64,000 nucleotides of DNA from Planctomycetota bacterium (GCA_029260765.1 JAJDCP010000130.1:1-64000), one strand, 5' to 3'. Shown: positions 18,137-26,722, counted from the stretch's first letter. Notes: a model not told the origin generated them from the sequence alone. Made by a program: numbers and translations.

Positions 18137-18946
18137 ATGAGTGAGAGCTTGAAGTCGAGCATCGAAGAGGCCTTCGCGAGCGGCCAGCCCGAGCTCGCTG
18201 AGGAGGCAGTGCACGAGACAGTGCGTCAGCTCGACTGCGGTATGTTGAGAGTCGCTGAGCAGAGCCCCGACGGCTGGGTGGTGCATGCCTGGGTCAAACA
18301 GGCGATCCTGCTCTACTTCCGCTTGCGGAAGATGGAGACCGTCGAGATCGGTCCCTATGAGTATCGCGACAAGATCCCTCTGAAGCAGAATCTCGAGCAG
18401 GCTGGCGTGCGTCTGGTGCCGCCGGGCACCATCCGCTATGGCGCATTCGTCGAGCCGGGTGCCGTGATCATGCCGGGCTACGTGAACATCGGAGCCTGGG
18501 TCGGCGCGGGCAGCATGGTGGACACCTGGGCGACCGTGGGGTCGTGTGCGCAGATCGGCAAACACGTGCACCTGTCCGGAGGTGTGGGCATCGGGGGCGT
18601 GCTCGAGCCGGTGGGCAGCACCCCTGTGATCATCGAAGACGGCTGTTTCATCGGCTCGCGCTGCATTGTGGTCGAAGGCGTGCGCATCGAAGAGCGCGCG
18701 GTGCTCGGTGCGGGCGTGGTGTTGTCGGCAAGCACGCCGATCATCGATGTGACCGGTCCGGAGGCTGTCACTTACAAGGGACGGGTTCCCGCGGGCTCGG
18801 TGGTGGTACCGGGGACCCGCAAAAAGCAGTTTCCGGCTGGCGAGTACGACCTTCCCTGTGCGTTGATCATCGGCCAGCGCAAGGCGAGCACCGACGAAAA
18901 GACTTCCCTCAACGACATGCTGCGCGAGGTGGGCATTGCAACCTGA
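18137..18946 (+). CDS. dapD: Tetrahydrodipicolinate N-succinyltransferase
   Basis: It transfers succinyl from succinyl-CoA to tetrahydrodipicolinate in lysine and peptidoglycan precursor synthesis. The ATG at 18137 follows GGAGGAAG; 269 residues. The centre is a left-handed beta-helix of hexapeptide repeats (IRYGAFVEPGAVIMPGYVNI, GAGSMVDTWATVG), with the family hallmark GIGGVLEP and the C-terminal LPCALIIGQRKASTDEKTSL. Length and motifs match the proteobacterial-type DapD. Its 3' end overlaps dapE by 11 bp, indicating translational coupling. Confidence 0.98.
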   Translation: MSESLKSSIEEAFASGQPELAEEAVHETVRQLDCGMLRVAEQSPDGWVVHAWVKQAILLYFRLRKMETVEIGPYEYRDKIPLKQNLEQAGVRLVPPGTIRYGAFVEPGAVIMPGYVNIGAWVGAGSMVDTWATVGSCAQIGKHVHLSGGVGIGGVLEPVGSTPVIIEDGCFIGSRCIVVEGVRIEERAVLGAGVVLSASTPIIDVTGPEAVTYKGRVPAGSVVVPGTRKKQFPAGEYDLPCALIIGQRKASTDEKTSLNDMLREVGIAT

Positions 18947-20003
18947 GACTGCACTGAGGGAGCTGCTGCTCTCGCTCTTGAAGATTCCCAGCGTGATCGA
19001 AGATGAGCGGGCGATCGCCGGCCACGTCGAACGTTGGGCGCAGCAATGTGGACTCGACGTCGACCGGCGTGGAAATGCAGTGGTTGTTGAACCCAGAACC
19101 ACCCGGGGCCTGCCGCGCATCGGCCTGTTCGGCCACCTCGATACGGTGCCGGGACCCGACGATCTTGGAAACCCACGCTGCGAGGGGGACCGCGTGATCG
19201 GTTTGGGGGCCTCGGACATGAAAGCAGGCCTGGCGGTGCAGCAGCTACTGCTGACAGATACTGCCAACTATGCGCGGCATCCAGTCTGCGTTTTCTACGA
19301 CAAAGAAGAGGGAGACTACGCGGACAACGGTCTGGGGCCGTTGCTGGAGGCACGTCCTGACCTGGCTGAGCTCGAATTCGCAGTGGTTCTCGAACCGACC
19401 GACAACCAGATCCATGTGGGGGCTGTCGGCACGCTTCATGCCGAAGCGCGTTTCAAGGGCGTGCGGGCGCACAGCGCTCGGCCGTGGCTGGGAGACAATG
19501 CCATCCACAAGGCCTGGCCGCTGCTCAGGAAGCTCGCGTCATCGAAGCCACGCGAGGTGGTCCTGGACGGCCTGTGTTTCAGAGAGCTGTGGAGTGCGAC
19601 CTTTGCGCAGGGCGGTAGCGCCCGCAATGTGGTTCCCGACAGCTTCGTGGTCAACATCAACTACCGCTTCGCACCTGGGAAGTCGCTCGAGCAGGCGCAG
19701 CGCGATGTGCGTGAGCTGGTCGGTGACCTGGCGGAGGTGGTGTTCACCGATCTGGCGCCCTCAGGCCGGATCTGCACCGAACACCCGGAGTACCGGCGTT
19801 TGCGCGCGGTCAGCGGCGCGGAGGTCTGTCCCAAACAGGCATGGACCGATGTCGCTCGCCTGGGTGAGCTCGGCCTGGCGGCGGTCAATTACGGTCCAGG
19901 CCGTACCGACCAGGCGCACAAGGTGGGAGAGTGGGTCTCGCTGGCCGAGACGGTCAAAAGCTTCGAGAGGCTGCGGGCCTTCTTTCTGGGTCAGGAAGCA
20001 TGA
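18936..20003 (+). CDS. dapE: Succinyl-diaminopimelate desuccinylase
   Basis: An M20-family zinc hydrolase of 355 residues that releases succinate to give LL-diaminopimelate. Metal and catalytic residues are visible in GHLDTVPG (His67, Asp69), GASDMKAG (Asp94), the DKEEGD motif near 120-125 and the C-terminal GRTDQAHKVGEWV. The lid/dimerisation domain contains FKGVRAHSARPWLGDNAIHK. The likely start is a TTG at 18936 inside the dapD coding end, preceded by GAGGTGGG. Its stop overlaps the next start as ATGA. This form resembles the actinobacterial DapE subgroup. Confidence 0.93.
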   Translation: MQPETALRELLLSLLKIPSVIEDERAIAGHVERWAQQCGLDVDRRGNAVVVEPRTTRGLPRIGLFGHLDTVPGPDDLGNPRCEGDRVIGLGASDMKAGLAVQQLLLTDTANYARHPVCVFYDKEEGDYADNGLGPLLEARPDLAELEFAVVLEPTDNQIHVGAVGTLHAEARFKGVRAHSARPWLGDNAIHKAWPLLRKLASSKPREVVLDGLCFRELWSATFAQGGSARNVVPDSFVVNINYRFAPGKSLEQAQRDVRELVGDLAEVVFTDLAPSGRICTEHPEYRRLRAVSGAEVCPKQAWTDVARLGELGLAAVNYGPGRTDQAHKVGEWVSLAETVKSFERLRAFFLGQEA

Positions 20004-20797
20004 GCGTGCGAGCATTCCTCGGGCTGCGGCGGCCCCTCTTCGGCATGGTGCATCTGCTCCCCCTGCCCGGGGCTCCGCGCTATGGTGGGTGCTTGCAAGC
20101 GGTCGTCGACAGAGCGCTGGAGGACGCGCGAGCCCTTGAAGAGGGCGGCGTCGATGGCCTCCTGGTCGAGAACTTCGGGGACGTTCCGTTCTTTCCCGAA
20201 CGGGTGCCCGCCTGGACCGTGGCGGCGATGACTCGCTGCGCCGTCGAGCTGCGCGCACGCACGCGCCTGCCTCTGGGCATCAACGTGCTGCGCAATGATG
20301 CCGAAGCGGCGCTGGCTGTGGCAGTCTCAGCAGGTGCACAGTTTCTGCGTGTCAATGTGCACTGCCATCTGGCTGTCAGCGATCAGGGTCTGCTTGCAGG
20401 CCGCGCCCACGAAACACTGCGCGCGCGCAGCCTGCTGCAGAGCACGGTGCAGATTGCGGCCGACGTGCGCGTCAAGCACGCCCAGCCACTGGCGCCCTGC
20501 GCGCTGGGCGCGGAAGCCGCGGACGTCGCGCGCCGTGGGCTGGCGGACCTGCTGATTGTCAGCGGTCCGGCGACAGGCAGTGCTCCGAAGCCCGAGAGGC
20601 TGCGTTCGGTGCGCTCCGCCGTGGATGTGCCCGTTTTGATCGGTAGCGGTCTGTGTGCCGAGAACGCAGCCGAGCTGCTGCCCCATTGCGACGGGGCGAT
20701 TGTCGGCAGCTGCTTGCACGCGGACCGTGACCTGGCAGCCCCGATCGTGGTCGAGCAGGTACGGGCGCTGGTCGAGCTTGCCCAGACAGTCGCCTAG
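20000..20797 (+). CDS. BtpA-family TIM-barrel protein
   Basis: A 265-residue protein of the BtpA/SgcQ family. It shows the family's opening GMVHLLPLPGAPRY, then EEGGVDGLLVENFGDVPF, LPLGINVLRNDAEAAL, GAQFLRVNVHCHLAVSDQG, ADVRVKHAQPL and a phosphate-binding type end, VPVLIGSGLCAENAAEL. BtpA was first linked to photosystem I stability in cyanobacteria, while homologues in non-photosynthetic bacteria have no settled role and resemble sugar or nucleobase-modifying TIM barrels. The ATG at 20000 overlaps the dapE stop, so here it is coupled to lysine genes. Function otherwise unknown. Confidence 0.85.
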   Translation: MSVRAFLGLRRPLFGMVHLLPLPGAPRYGGCLQAVVDRALEDARALEEGGVDGLLVENFGDVPFFPERVPAWTVAAMTRCAVELRARTRLPLGINVLRNDAEAALAVAVSAGAQFLRVNVHCHLAVSDQGLLAGRAHETLRARSLLQSTVQIAADVRVKHAQPLAPCALGAEAADVARRGLADLLIVSGPATGSAPKPERLRSVRSAVDVPVLIGSGLCAENAAELLPHCDGAIVGSCLHADRDLAAPIVVEQVRALVELAQTVA

Positions 20798-20845
20798 CGC
20801 TGCCCATTGCCCACAGGTAGCCTTTGACAAGCTCAGGGGCTCTGT

Positions 20846-20873
20846 GGGTTCAGGGTTCAGGGTTCAGGGTTCA
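20846..20873 (+). repeat. Four tandem copies of GGGTTCA
   Basis: The heptamer GGGTTCA is repeated four times without interruption. It flanks the 3' side of the decayed four-helix-bundle gene, which has another 4 x 7-bp array on its other side. Just upstream, 20810-20816 (CCCACAG) can pair with 20842-20848, but no T-run follows. Confidence 0.85.
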
Positions 20874-21215
20874 GGCTTCTTTGAGCGCACCGATGCGCTT
20901 CTGAAGGCCTCGAACGAGCTCGTGATCTCGCGGCTGTAGTCGATCACCGTTAGCCAGCGGCAGGGAACCGAGCCGGCATGCCAGCCCGAGCAGGGTACTC
21001 CCCGGATCCGAGCGCGAAGTAGACGAAGCGGAGCAGTCTTTCGTCGACCGGCGTGCGCAGCCTTCGACGATGTGGGTCGCTACGGAAACCGCCGACTGTC
21101 TCATCTGGCTTTGCAGACCGTACCGCTTCTCGCCGGGGAACCCCTGCGTACAGCGGTAGACCTCGTCAACGAGCTGGTCTGCCTGCTGGAATACCCGGAG
21201 TTTTCGGTGGTCTCC
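20871..21215 (-). pseudogene. Decayed four-helix-bundle protein (23S rRNA intervening-sequence type)
   Basis: On the minus strand the frame reads DHRKLRVFQQADQLVDEVYR, then FPGEKRYGLQSQMRQSAVSV and THIVEGCARRSTKD. These are the conserved helices 1-2 of the four-helix-bundle family TIGR02436, often called 23S rRNA intervening sequence proteins. After RRSTKD, the expected RFLxxALGS helix appears only in another frame (LLRFVYFALGS), and the original frame resumes with LLGLACRLGSL. At least two compensating frameshifts are therefore present. No good start codon lies before DHRKL. I call it a pseudogene; sequencing error is the alternative. Confidence 0.7.
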
Positions 21216-21229
21216 CTGGGCAGAAGCCA

Positions 21230-21257
21230 GGAGCCCGGAGCCTGGAGCCCGTAGCCT
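21230..21257 (+). repeat. Four tandem heptamers GGAGCCC/GGAGCCT/GTAGCCT
   Basis: Four 7-bp units in a row (GGAGCCC, GGAGCCT, GGAGCCC, GTAGCCT) lie just outside the 5' end of the decayed four-helix-bundle gene. Together with the GGGTTCA array at its other end they bracket that gene. The sequence continues into a GGGTAAGCCCAACGCCGGGC segment that can form a short hairpin. Confidence 0.8.
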
Positions 21258-21328
21258 GGGTAAGCCCAACGCCGGGCTCGCGCCCACCTGTCCGGGCAGA
21301 CTTGTGGGCGATGGGCAGCACTAGCGGC

Positions 21329-21682
21329 CTAGTCCAGCTCCAAAGCGCTCGTCACCGGACCGACCAGGCGCCGGAGCTCAAAGTCCCCCAAAGAACGGCT
21401 GTCGGTGCTCGCTCCGGGGTTGTCGCCCAGCAGCCGCACCCGCCCCTCGACAAAGGCCTGGACACGTTTGACGACGAACACATCGCGTCTGAAGGGATGG
21501 CGGGCCACCACGATCTCTCCCACCTGTGGAAGCCGGCGCTTGAATATGCGCGGATCTACCAGCACTCGTTGACCCGCTGCCAGGACTGGCAACATCGAGC
21601 TCCCAGAGACCCGAAAACAGAGACGGCGACGTAGCTGCCAAGCCAGAAGCTCGCGCGACGTCGCCCCGGGGACGGGATGCAT
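21329..21682 (-). CDS. sodX: Nickel superoxide dismutase maturation protease
   Basis: A 117-residue S26 (signal-peptidase-like) protease that probably removes the SodN propeptide so that the nickel hook can form. The nucleophile is Ser29 in SGSSMLPVL and the general base Lys72 in VFVVKRV, followed by LLGDNPGASTDSRSLG, the standard S26 box. It has no obvious membrane anchor, as expected for a protease acting on a cytoplasmic precursor. The ATG at 21682 lies 9 bp after the sodN stop, and AAAAGGA just upstream supports it with tight spacing; a TTG one codon earlier is possible. Confidence 0.93.
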   Translation of the reverse strand: MHPVPGATSRELLAWQLRRRLCFRVSGSSMLPVLAAGQRVLVDPRIFKRRLPQVGEIVVARHPFRRDVFVVKRVQAFVEGRVRLLGDNPGASTDSRSLGDFELRRLVGPVTSALELD

Positions 21683-21691
21683 CAATCCTTT

Positions 21692-22165
21692 TCAGCTGGC
21701 GGTATACCAGGTGACGTCACGGCCCTTGATTCCCCAGAAGATCCCATGGATCTGCTTGATGGCGTCCATCAGCTCCTGGGCGTGCTCGAGGCTGACTTCG
21801 ACTTTGACAGCCGAGCACAGCTTAGCAGCCTTCCAGAAGATGTCGTGCAGGTTGGGGTGCTTTTCGAGGTGCACCGGCTTGAAGAAGTCGGTCCACAGCA
21901 CGAGCAGCTCTTCCTTGCACAGGTGGGTCTGCTCTTCTTTGATCTGGATGTAACGGGACATGGTGTTCAGGTACCCGGCCATAGCGGCGCCATTCGAGGA
22001 ATCCGGGTGCGCGAGGGCCAGGATTTTCTTGGTCATCGACAGGGAGGCTTCGGCGGCGATGCGGGCGGAGGCGGGATCGTAGACCCCACAAGGTCCGTCG
22101 CAGTGGGCTTCGGCTTCGTTCTCACCATGCGTCTTACGGAGCAGGTCGGCTGCCTTCTTCAACAT
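21692..22165 (-). CDS. sodN: Nickel-type superoxide dismutase
   Basis: It dismutates superoxide with a nickel centre. The ATG at 22165 follows GAGGGGAAG and gives a 157-residue precursor. A 20-residue propeptide precedes HCDGPCGVY, the nickel hook, whose His21 becomes residue 1 and whose Cys22 and Cys26 become the Ni-binding Cys2 and Cys6 after cleavage. The rest matches the four-helix-bundle subunit (ASARIAAEASLSMTKKI, LWTDFFKPVHLEKHP, IHGIFWGIKGRDV). The maturation protease gene follows immediately. NiSOD avoids an iron or manganese requirement and is common in marine and planctomycete-type bacteria. Confidence 0.98.
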   Translation of the reverse strand: MLKKAADLLRKTHGENEAEAHCDGPCGVYDPASARIAAEASLSMTKKILALAHPDSSNGAAMAGYLNTMSRYIQIKEEQTHLCKEELLVLWTDFFKPVHLEKHPNLHDIFWKAAKLCSAVKVEVSLEHAQELMDAIKQIHGIFWGIKGRDVTWYTAS

Positions 22166-22456
22166 TGTTCTTCCCCTCATACAGGTGCTTGGGTCCAGGT
22201 TTCCGGCCGGAGTGTTGGCGATTCTACGGGATGTCCCGGGGCATTTCAAGCCCAAACGAGTGTACCATGAACCCTGATATCAGGCCGGGTCAGGGGAGTT
22301 GGCCAGCGCAATCTGGACGAAAGTGGTCTTGTTTGTGCGCCTGTCCACTGGGAGACGGCGCCTGTCAACCTGCGCATGGCAGTTGGATGGCCTTGGAAAG
22401 GCTTCCGCGTTGGGAACACGAGTTGCTACGAGTATCACAACCAAGGAGGAGATCCC

Positions 22457-23068
22457 ATGCGCATTCCACGCCTTTTCCCACTCATCTTGTGCCTGGCTCT
22501 GGCAGGGGCGGCCCTCGCCCAGCGCCGCCGTCCCGACAACGCGCCCGCAGTCGGTGCTGATGCTCCCGACTTCGACCTGGCCCGCATGGTCGACCACGAG
22601 ACCCGCGAGGACGACAGGGTGCAACTGTCCGGCTTTGCGGGGGATCGGCCTGTGGTGCTGATCTTCGGTTCCTACACCTGACCACCCTTTCGGCGCTCGG
22701 TGAGCGCCCTCAATCGGCTCTACGAGACTTATGGTGAACAGGCTGCGTTCTTCCTGGTCTACATCCGGGAGGCCCACCCAACAGACAGCACGCGTCCTGA
22801 CCGTCAGATCAGAATCGAAGACCCTGAGACCGAGGCTGAGCGCCAGGAAGTCGCCCAGAGTTGCGCGAGCGATCTCGGACTGAAGATGCCGATCCTGATC
22901 GACAACATCGACAATGCCACCGAGCAAGCATACAGCGCGCATCCCGACCGCCTCTTCCTGATCAACGAAGAGCAGCACATCGCCTACCGTGGCGGCCAGG
23001 GCCCGCGGGGTTTCAAGCCGGACGAGTTGGAGAAAGCGTTGCAAGAGCTGTTGGGGGCAGGCGACTAA
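22457..23068 (+). CDS. Deiodinase-like thioredoxin-fold selenoprotein (UGA = selenocysteine 75)
   Basis: The ATG at 22457 follows the strong site AAGGAGGA and starts a signal peptide (MRIPRLFPLILCLALAGAALA). The frame meets TGA at 22679-22681 and continues open to 23068. Read as selenocysteine it gives 203 residues with the core IFGSYT-U-PPFRRS. This is the active-site motif of iodothyronine deiodinases (FGSxTUPPF). A second deiodinase landmark, VYIREAHPTDS, lies about 30 residues later, on the far side of the TGA. A hairpin lies at the right distance for a bacterial SECIS element. The protein is probably an exported thiol/selenol oxidoreductase; the substrate is unknown. Its last 4 bp overlap the convergent reductase gene. 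SelA, SelB and tRNA-Sec must lie outside the window. Confidence 0.88.
22692..22708 (+). promoter_or_regulatory. Candidate bacterial SECIS hairpin
   Basis: GGCGCTC at 22692-22698 pairs perfectly with GAGCGCC at 22702-22708, leaving the loop GGT. The loop begins 18 nt after the UGA. Known bacterial SECIS elements have an apical loop roughly 16-37 nt after the UGA and a guanosine in the first two loop positions; both hold here. A caveat is that the same 7-bp stem occurs in repeats at 201-217 and in a terminator at 38774-38802. Confidence 0.65.
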
Positions 23069-24015
23069 GACCTTGAGTGCTGAGGCCAGCCTTCCAGCAC
23101 GACCTTACCCCGCGCACGCTTGGTTTCGACCCGGCGATGCGCTTCTGCGGCTTGAGAAAAAGAGAACCGGCTGTCGATCACAGGACGCAGTCCCCCCGTG
23201 TCCACCCAGTCCGCCAACAGCTCGAGGTCGGCGCGCTTGGAGCGCACGAGCACCAGCGACCCTCGGCGTGCTCGCCACCAGCTGGTCAGTACGTCGAACA
23301 ACACGCCAGCGGCAGGCACCGTGGACACGTAGACCCCGCGCCGTTTCAAGGTCGCGGCCACCACCGCCAGGCGTTTGTTGCCGAAAACATCGAAGAACAC
23401 ATCGAAGCGCCCATGTTCCAATTCGATGGAGCGGTCGTGGTAGTCGAGGTGCTCGTCGGCACCCAGTCCGAGTACGAGCTCCCGGTTGGCGGCGCTGCAG
23501 ACAGCCGTGACTTCCGCACCCAACAGCTTGGCGATCTGCACCGCAAAGCAGCCGACGCCCCCCGAGGCGCCATTGATGCAGACCCTCTGTCCGGGGCGCA
23601 GGCCAGCCCGGTTGCGCAGGGCTTGCAGCGCTGTCTGGGCGGCAAGCGGGATGGCGGCGCATTCCGCCCAGTCCAAGCTAGCCGGTCGGCGCGCCACCTG
23701 GCGCGGAGACACCGACAGGTACTCGCTGAAGCTGCCACCCTGAAAGCCGCCCAGCATGCCATAGATCTCGGTGCCGGCCTCGAACTCCCCGCTTCGGTGG
23801 ACCACCCGCCCTGCAAAGTCGGCGCCGCAGAGCTTGGGAAAACGTCGGCCCGCGAACAGCTTGTAACGCCCCTTGCGTAGCAGGCAGTCTTTGGGATTGA
23901 CGGCCGCCGCTTGCACCTCGACGAGCAGTTGCCCGCGGCGCGGTTCCGGGCGAGGCAGCGCATCGAGTTGGAGCACTTCAGGGGGACCCCAACGATGGTA
24001 CCGGACCGCCCGCAT
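23065..24015 (-). CDS. Zinc-independent MDR-family NAD(P)H:quinone reductase / alcohol dehydrogenase-like
   Basis: A 316-residue medium-chain dehydrogenase/reductase. The GroES-like half begins MRAVRYHRWGPPEVLQLDALP and carries VQAAAVNPKDCLLRKG and CGADFAGRVV. The Rossmann half has the nucleotide motif INGASGGVGCFAVQIAK and later FDVFFDVFGNK. The catalytic and structural zinc ligands of alcohol dehydrogenases are absent, which fits the quinone oxidoreductase/zeta-crystallin branch; the electron acceptor is not known. The ATG at 24015 overlaps the stop of the upstream REC-GGDEF-EAL gene (TGATG). Confidence 0.88.
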   Translation of the reverse strand: MRAVRYHRWGPPEVLQLDALPRPEPRRGQLLVEVQAAAVNPKDCLLRKGRYKLFAGRRFPKLCGADFAGRVVHRSGEFEAGTEIYGMLGGFQGGSFSEYLSVSPRQVARRPASLDWAECAAIPLAAQTALQALRNRAGLRPGQRVCINGASGGVGCFAVQIAKLLGAEVTAVCSAANRELVLGLGADEHLDYHDRSIELEHGRFDVFFDVFGNKRLAVVAATLKRRGVYVSTVPAAGVLFDVLTSWWRARRGSLVLVRSKRADLELLADWVDTGGLRPVIDSRFSFSQAAEAHRRVETKRARGKVVLEGWPQHSRS

Positions 24016-25691
24016 CAGCCGGGCTGCTCCACGGGCATCGGGGGGTCGAGGAAGTATCCCTGGCCGAAACGCACACCGAGCTCGCGCACTGCATGCACGT
24101 CGTCTTCGTTGGAGAGGCCGAGCGCAACCAGCTCACTCCCCATCGACTTGGATATTCCCAGCAGACGCCGCATCACACGTTGCTTCGAGGCGTCGCCGGC
24201 GATGCCCTGCACGAAGCTGGGGTGGGTCTTCAGACCGCCCGGGTTGAGCAACAGCAGGGATTCGAGCGTCGAGCGGCCGAGACCGATGTTGTCGAGCGCG
24301 AAATTGATACGGCGGCGCCTGAGGAAGCCGACGGCCTCGCAGAGTTTGTCCGGCTCGCCCGTAACCCATTGGCTGTTCACATCGAGAAACACCATGCGGT
24401 CGTCGAGCAAGGGCTTGAGGATCTCGAGGATCTCTTCCTGGGGGACGCGCACCAAGGTAGAAGGAAAGATGTTCATACACACCCGCAGGCCCGGCCGGAA
24501 CCCGCGCGCCACCTGGACGCAGGACTTCAAAGCCATCATGTCGACTTCGTAGAGGATGTCGAGCTCACGGGCCACGTGAAACAAGAGCTGCGGACTGTTG
24601 AGCGCGGCCGGCCCGCGGATGAACAGCTCGACGAGCACCTTGTTTCCGGTCGCGAGGTCGAGGAACGCTTGCCCGAGAACTTCGAGCTGGTCCCCTCCGA
24701 GCAACTGCTCCTTCCACGAATCGACACCCTTGCCTGCGCTCGGCTCGGGGTTGACCACCGCGTCGACGACGACCACGTGGTCCCGGCTGTCGCGGGTCGT
24801 GCGCGAGAGGGCCAGGTAGGCGGCGTCGACGGCCTGGCTGACGTTGTCCGCCTGGTCGGGCATCTGGGCGACACTGATGCCGACCGTGACGGGCACATTT
24901 CCGCTGTCGAGCACCACCGGAGTTTCCTTGACCATCTCATTGATCGCCTTGCCCAACAGGACGGCATCGGCGATGGAAGTGTCGGGCAGCAGGAGCACGA
25001 AATCGTCGGCACCGAATCGCGCGACCACATCGCCTTCGCGTACCTGCCCAGCCAGGCATTCGGCGATATGCACAAGGACTTCCTCGGCCACGGCATGACC
25101 GTGCGACTCCTTCACCTGATTGAAGCCCCGGCAATTCATCAGCATCATTACTGGAGGAAGGTCGGGCGGGGGATCTTTGGTGGCCTCTTCGAGCAGAAGG
25201 TGCTCGAGCCCCTCACGGTTGTGCAACCCTGTCAGGTAATCGTGGGTGGCCGTCTCGTCGAGATCGGCCACTGTCGACTGCAACTCGACCAGCAAGCTGT
25301 GGCGATGCGCCACGTGGCGCAAGCTGCGCATCAGGCTGTCGTAGCTGAGCTGGGTCTTCGCCAGGAAGTCTTTCGCTCCTGCATCGAGCATCTGTCCGCC
25401 CAGAGCGTCGTCGACCTGGTCGAGCAGGACGATGACCGGCAGACGGGCGATACCCCCTTCCCAATCACGGGCCAGGAAATCGAGCACGTCGCCGTCTTTC
25501 TGGCTCGCCCCCATCAGCACGCAGTCGTAGTCTTGCTCCTCGATACGCCCGATGGCGTCTTCGAGGCTGTCTGCTTCCTCAAGGCGCAGCGACAGGGGGC
25601 TGCGCATCAGCAGGCAGCGGACGATGAGGCAGTCGGATTCTTCCGGTTCGACGATCAGGACCTTAAGGGCTGATTCCTCGGCTACATCCAT
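24015..25691 (-). CDS. Degenerate receiver-GGDEF-EAL regulatory protein
   Basis: A 558-residue three-domain protein. The receiver-like domain (about 9-130) starts KVLIVEPEESD, but its phosphorylation-site strand reads YDCVLMGASQKDG, with Gly61 where Asp is expected. The GGDEF-like domain (about 145-305) has DYLTGLHNREGLEHLL but the signature is GADDF at 227-231. The EAL-like domain (about 325-550) keeps the fold landmarks FALDNIGLGRSTLESLLLL and GQGYFLDPPMP but lacks an EAL motif and the metal-binding acidic set. All three domains therefore look non-catalytic, so it probably acts as a binding or scaffold protein. It starts at an ATG and is coupled to the MDR reductase gene. Confidence 0.88.
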   Translation of the reverse strand: MDVAEESALKVLIVEPEESDCLIVRCLLMRSPLSLRLEEADSLEDAIGRIEEQDYDCVLMGASQKDGDVLDFLARDWEGGIARLPVIVLLDQVDDALGGQMLDAGAKDFLAKTQLSYDSLMRSLRHVAHRHSLLVELQSTVADLDETATHDYLTGLHNREGLEHLLLEEATKDPPPDLPPVMMLMNCRGFNQVKESHGHAVAEEVLVHIAECLAGQVREGDVVARFGADDFVLLLPDTSIADAVLLGKAINEMVKETPVVLDSGNVPVTVGISVAQMPDQADNVSQAVDAAYLALSRTTRDSRDHVVVVDAVVNPEPSAGKGVDSWKEQLLGGDQLEVLGQAFLDLATGNKVLVELFIRGPAALNSPQLLFHVARELDILYEVDMMALKSCVQVARGFRPGLRVCMNIFPSTLVRVPQEEILEILKPLLDDRMVFLDVNSQWVTGEPDKLCEAVGFLRRRRINFALDNIGLGRSTLESLLLLNPGGLKTHPSFVQGIAGDASKQRVMRRLLGISKSMGSELVALGLSNEDDVHAVRELGVRFGQGYFLDPPMPVEQPG

Positions 25692-25772
25692 GGAGGCCCA
25701 CTCAACTGGTTGTGCCCGTTTCTTTTACCTGTTCCCGGCCGATGTTGCGAGTCGAAAGCCCCTGGCCATGCG

Positions 25773-25800
25773 TTGACAGCCCCGCAGGCGGGCCTATAGT
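25773..25800 (+). promoter_or_regulatory. Sigma70-type promoter for menB
   Basis: TTGACA at 25773-25778 and TATAGT at 25795-25800 are separated by 16 bp, a near-consensus housekeeping promoter. The gene start at 25832 lies 32 bp after the -10 box, leaving a short leader that contains the ribosome site GGGAGG. Confidence 0.7.
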
Positions 25801-25831
25801 CAGGCGTCACCAACCTACGGGAGGCCTGCTC

Positions 25832-26715
<884 letters not shown>

Positions 26716-26722
<7 letters not shown>

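Noticed and set aside
20810-20848. Hairpin after the btpA-like gene as an intrinsic terminator
   Set aside because: The stem CCCACAG/CTGTGGG has a large loop and no T-run follows, so the evidence is too weak.
22679-22681. TGA as a nonsense mutation making a pseudogene
   Set aside because: The codon sits exactly at the deiodinase Sec position, the frame stays open for 129 more codons with conserved motifs, and a SECIS-like hairpin follows.
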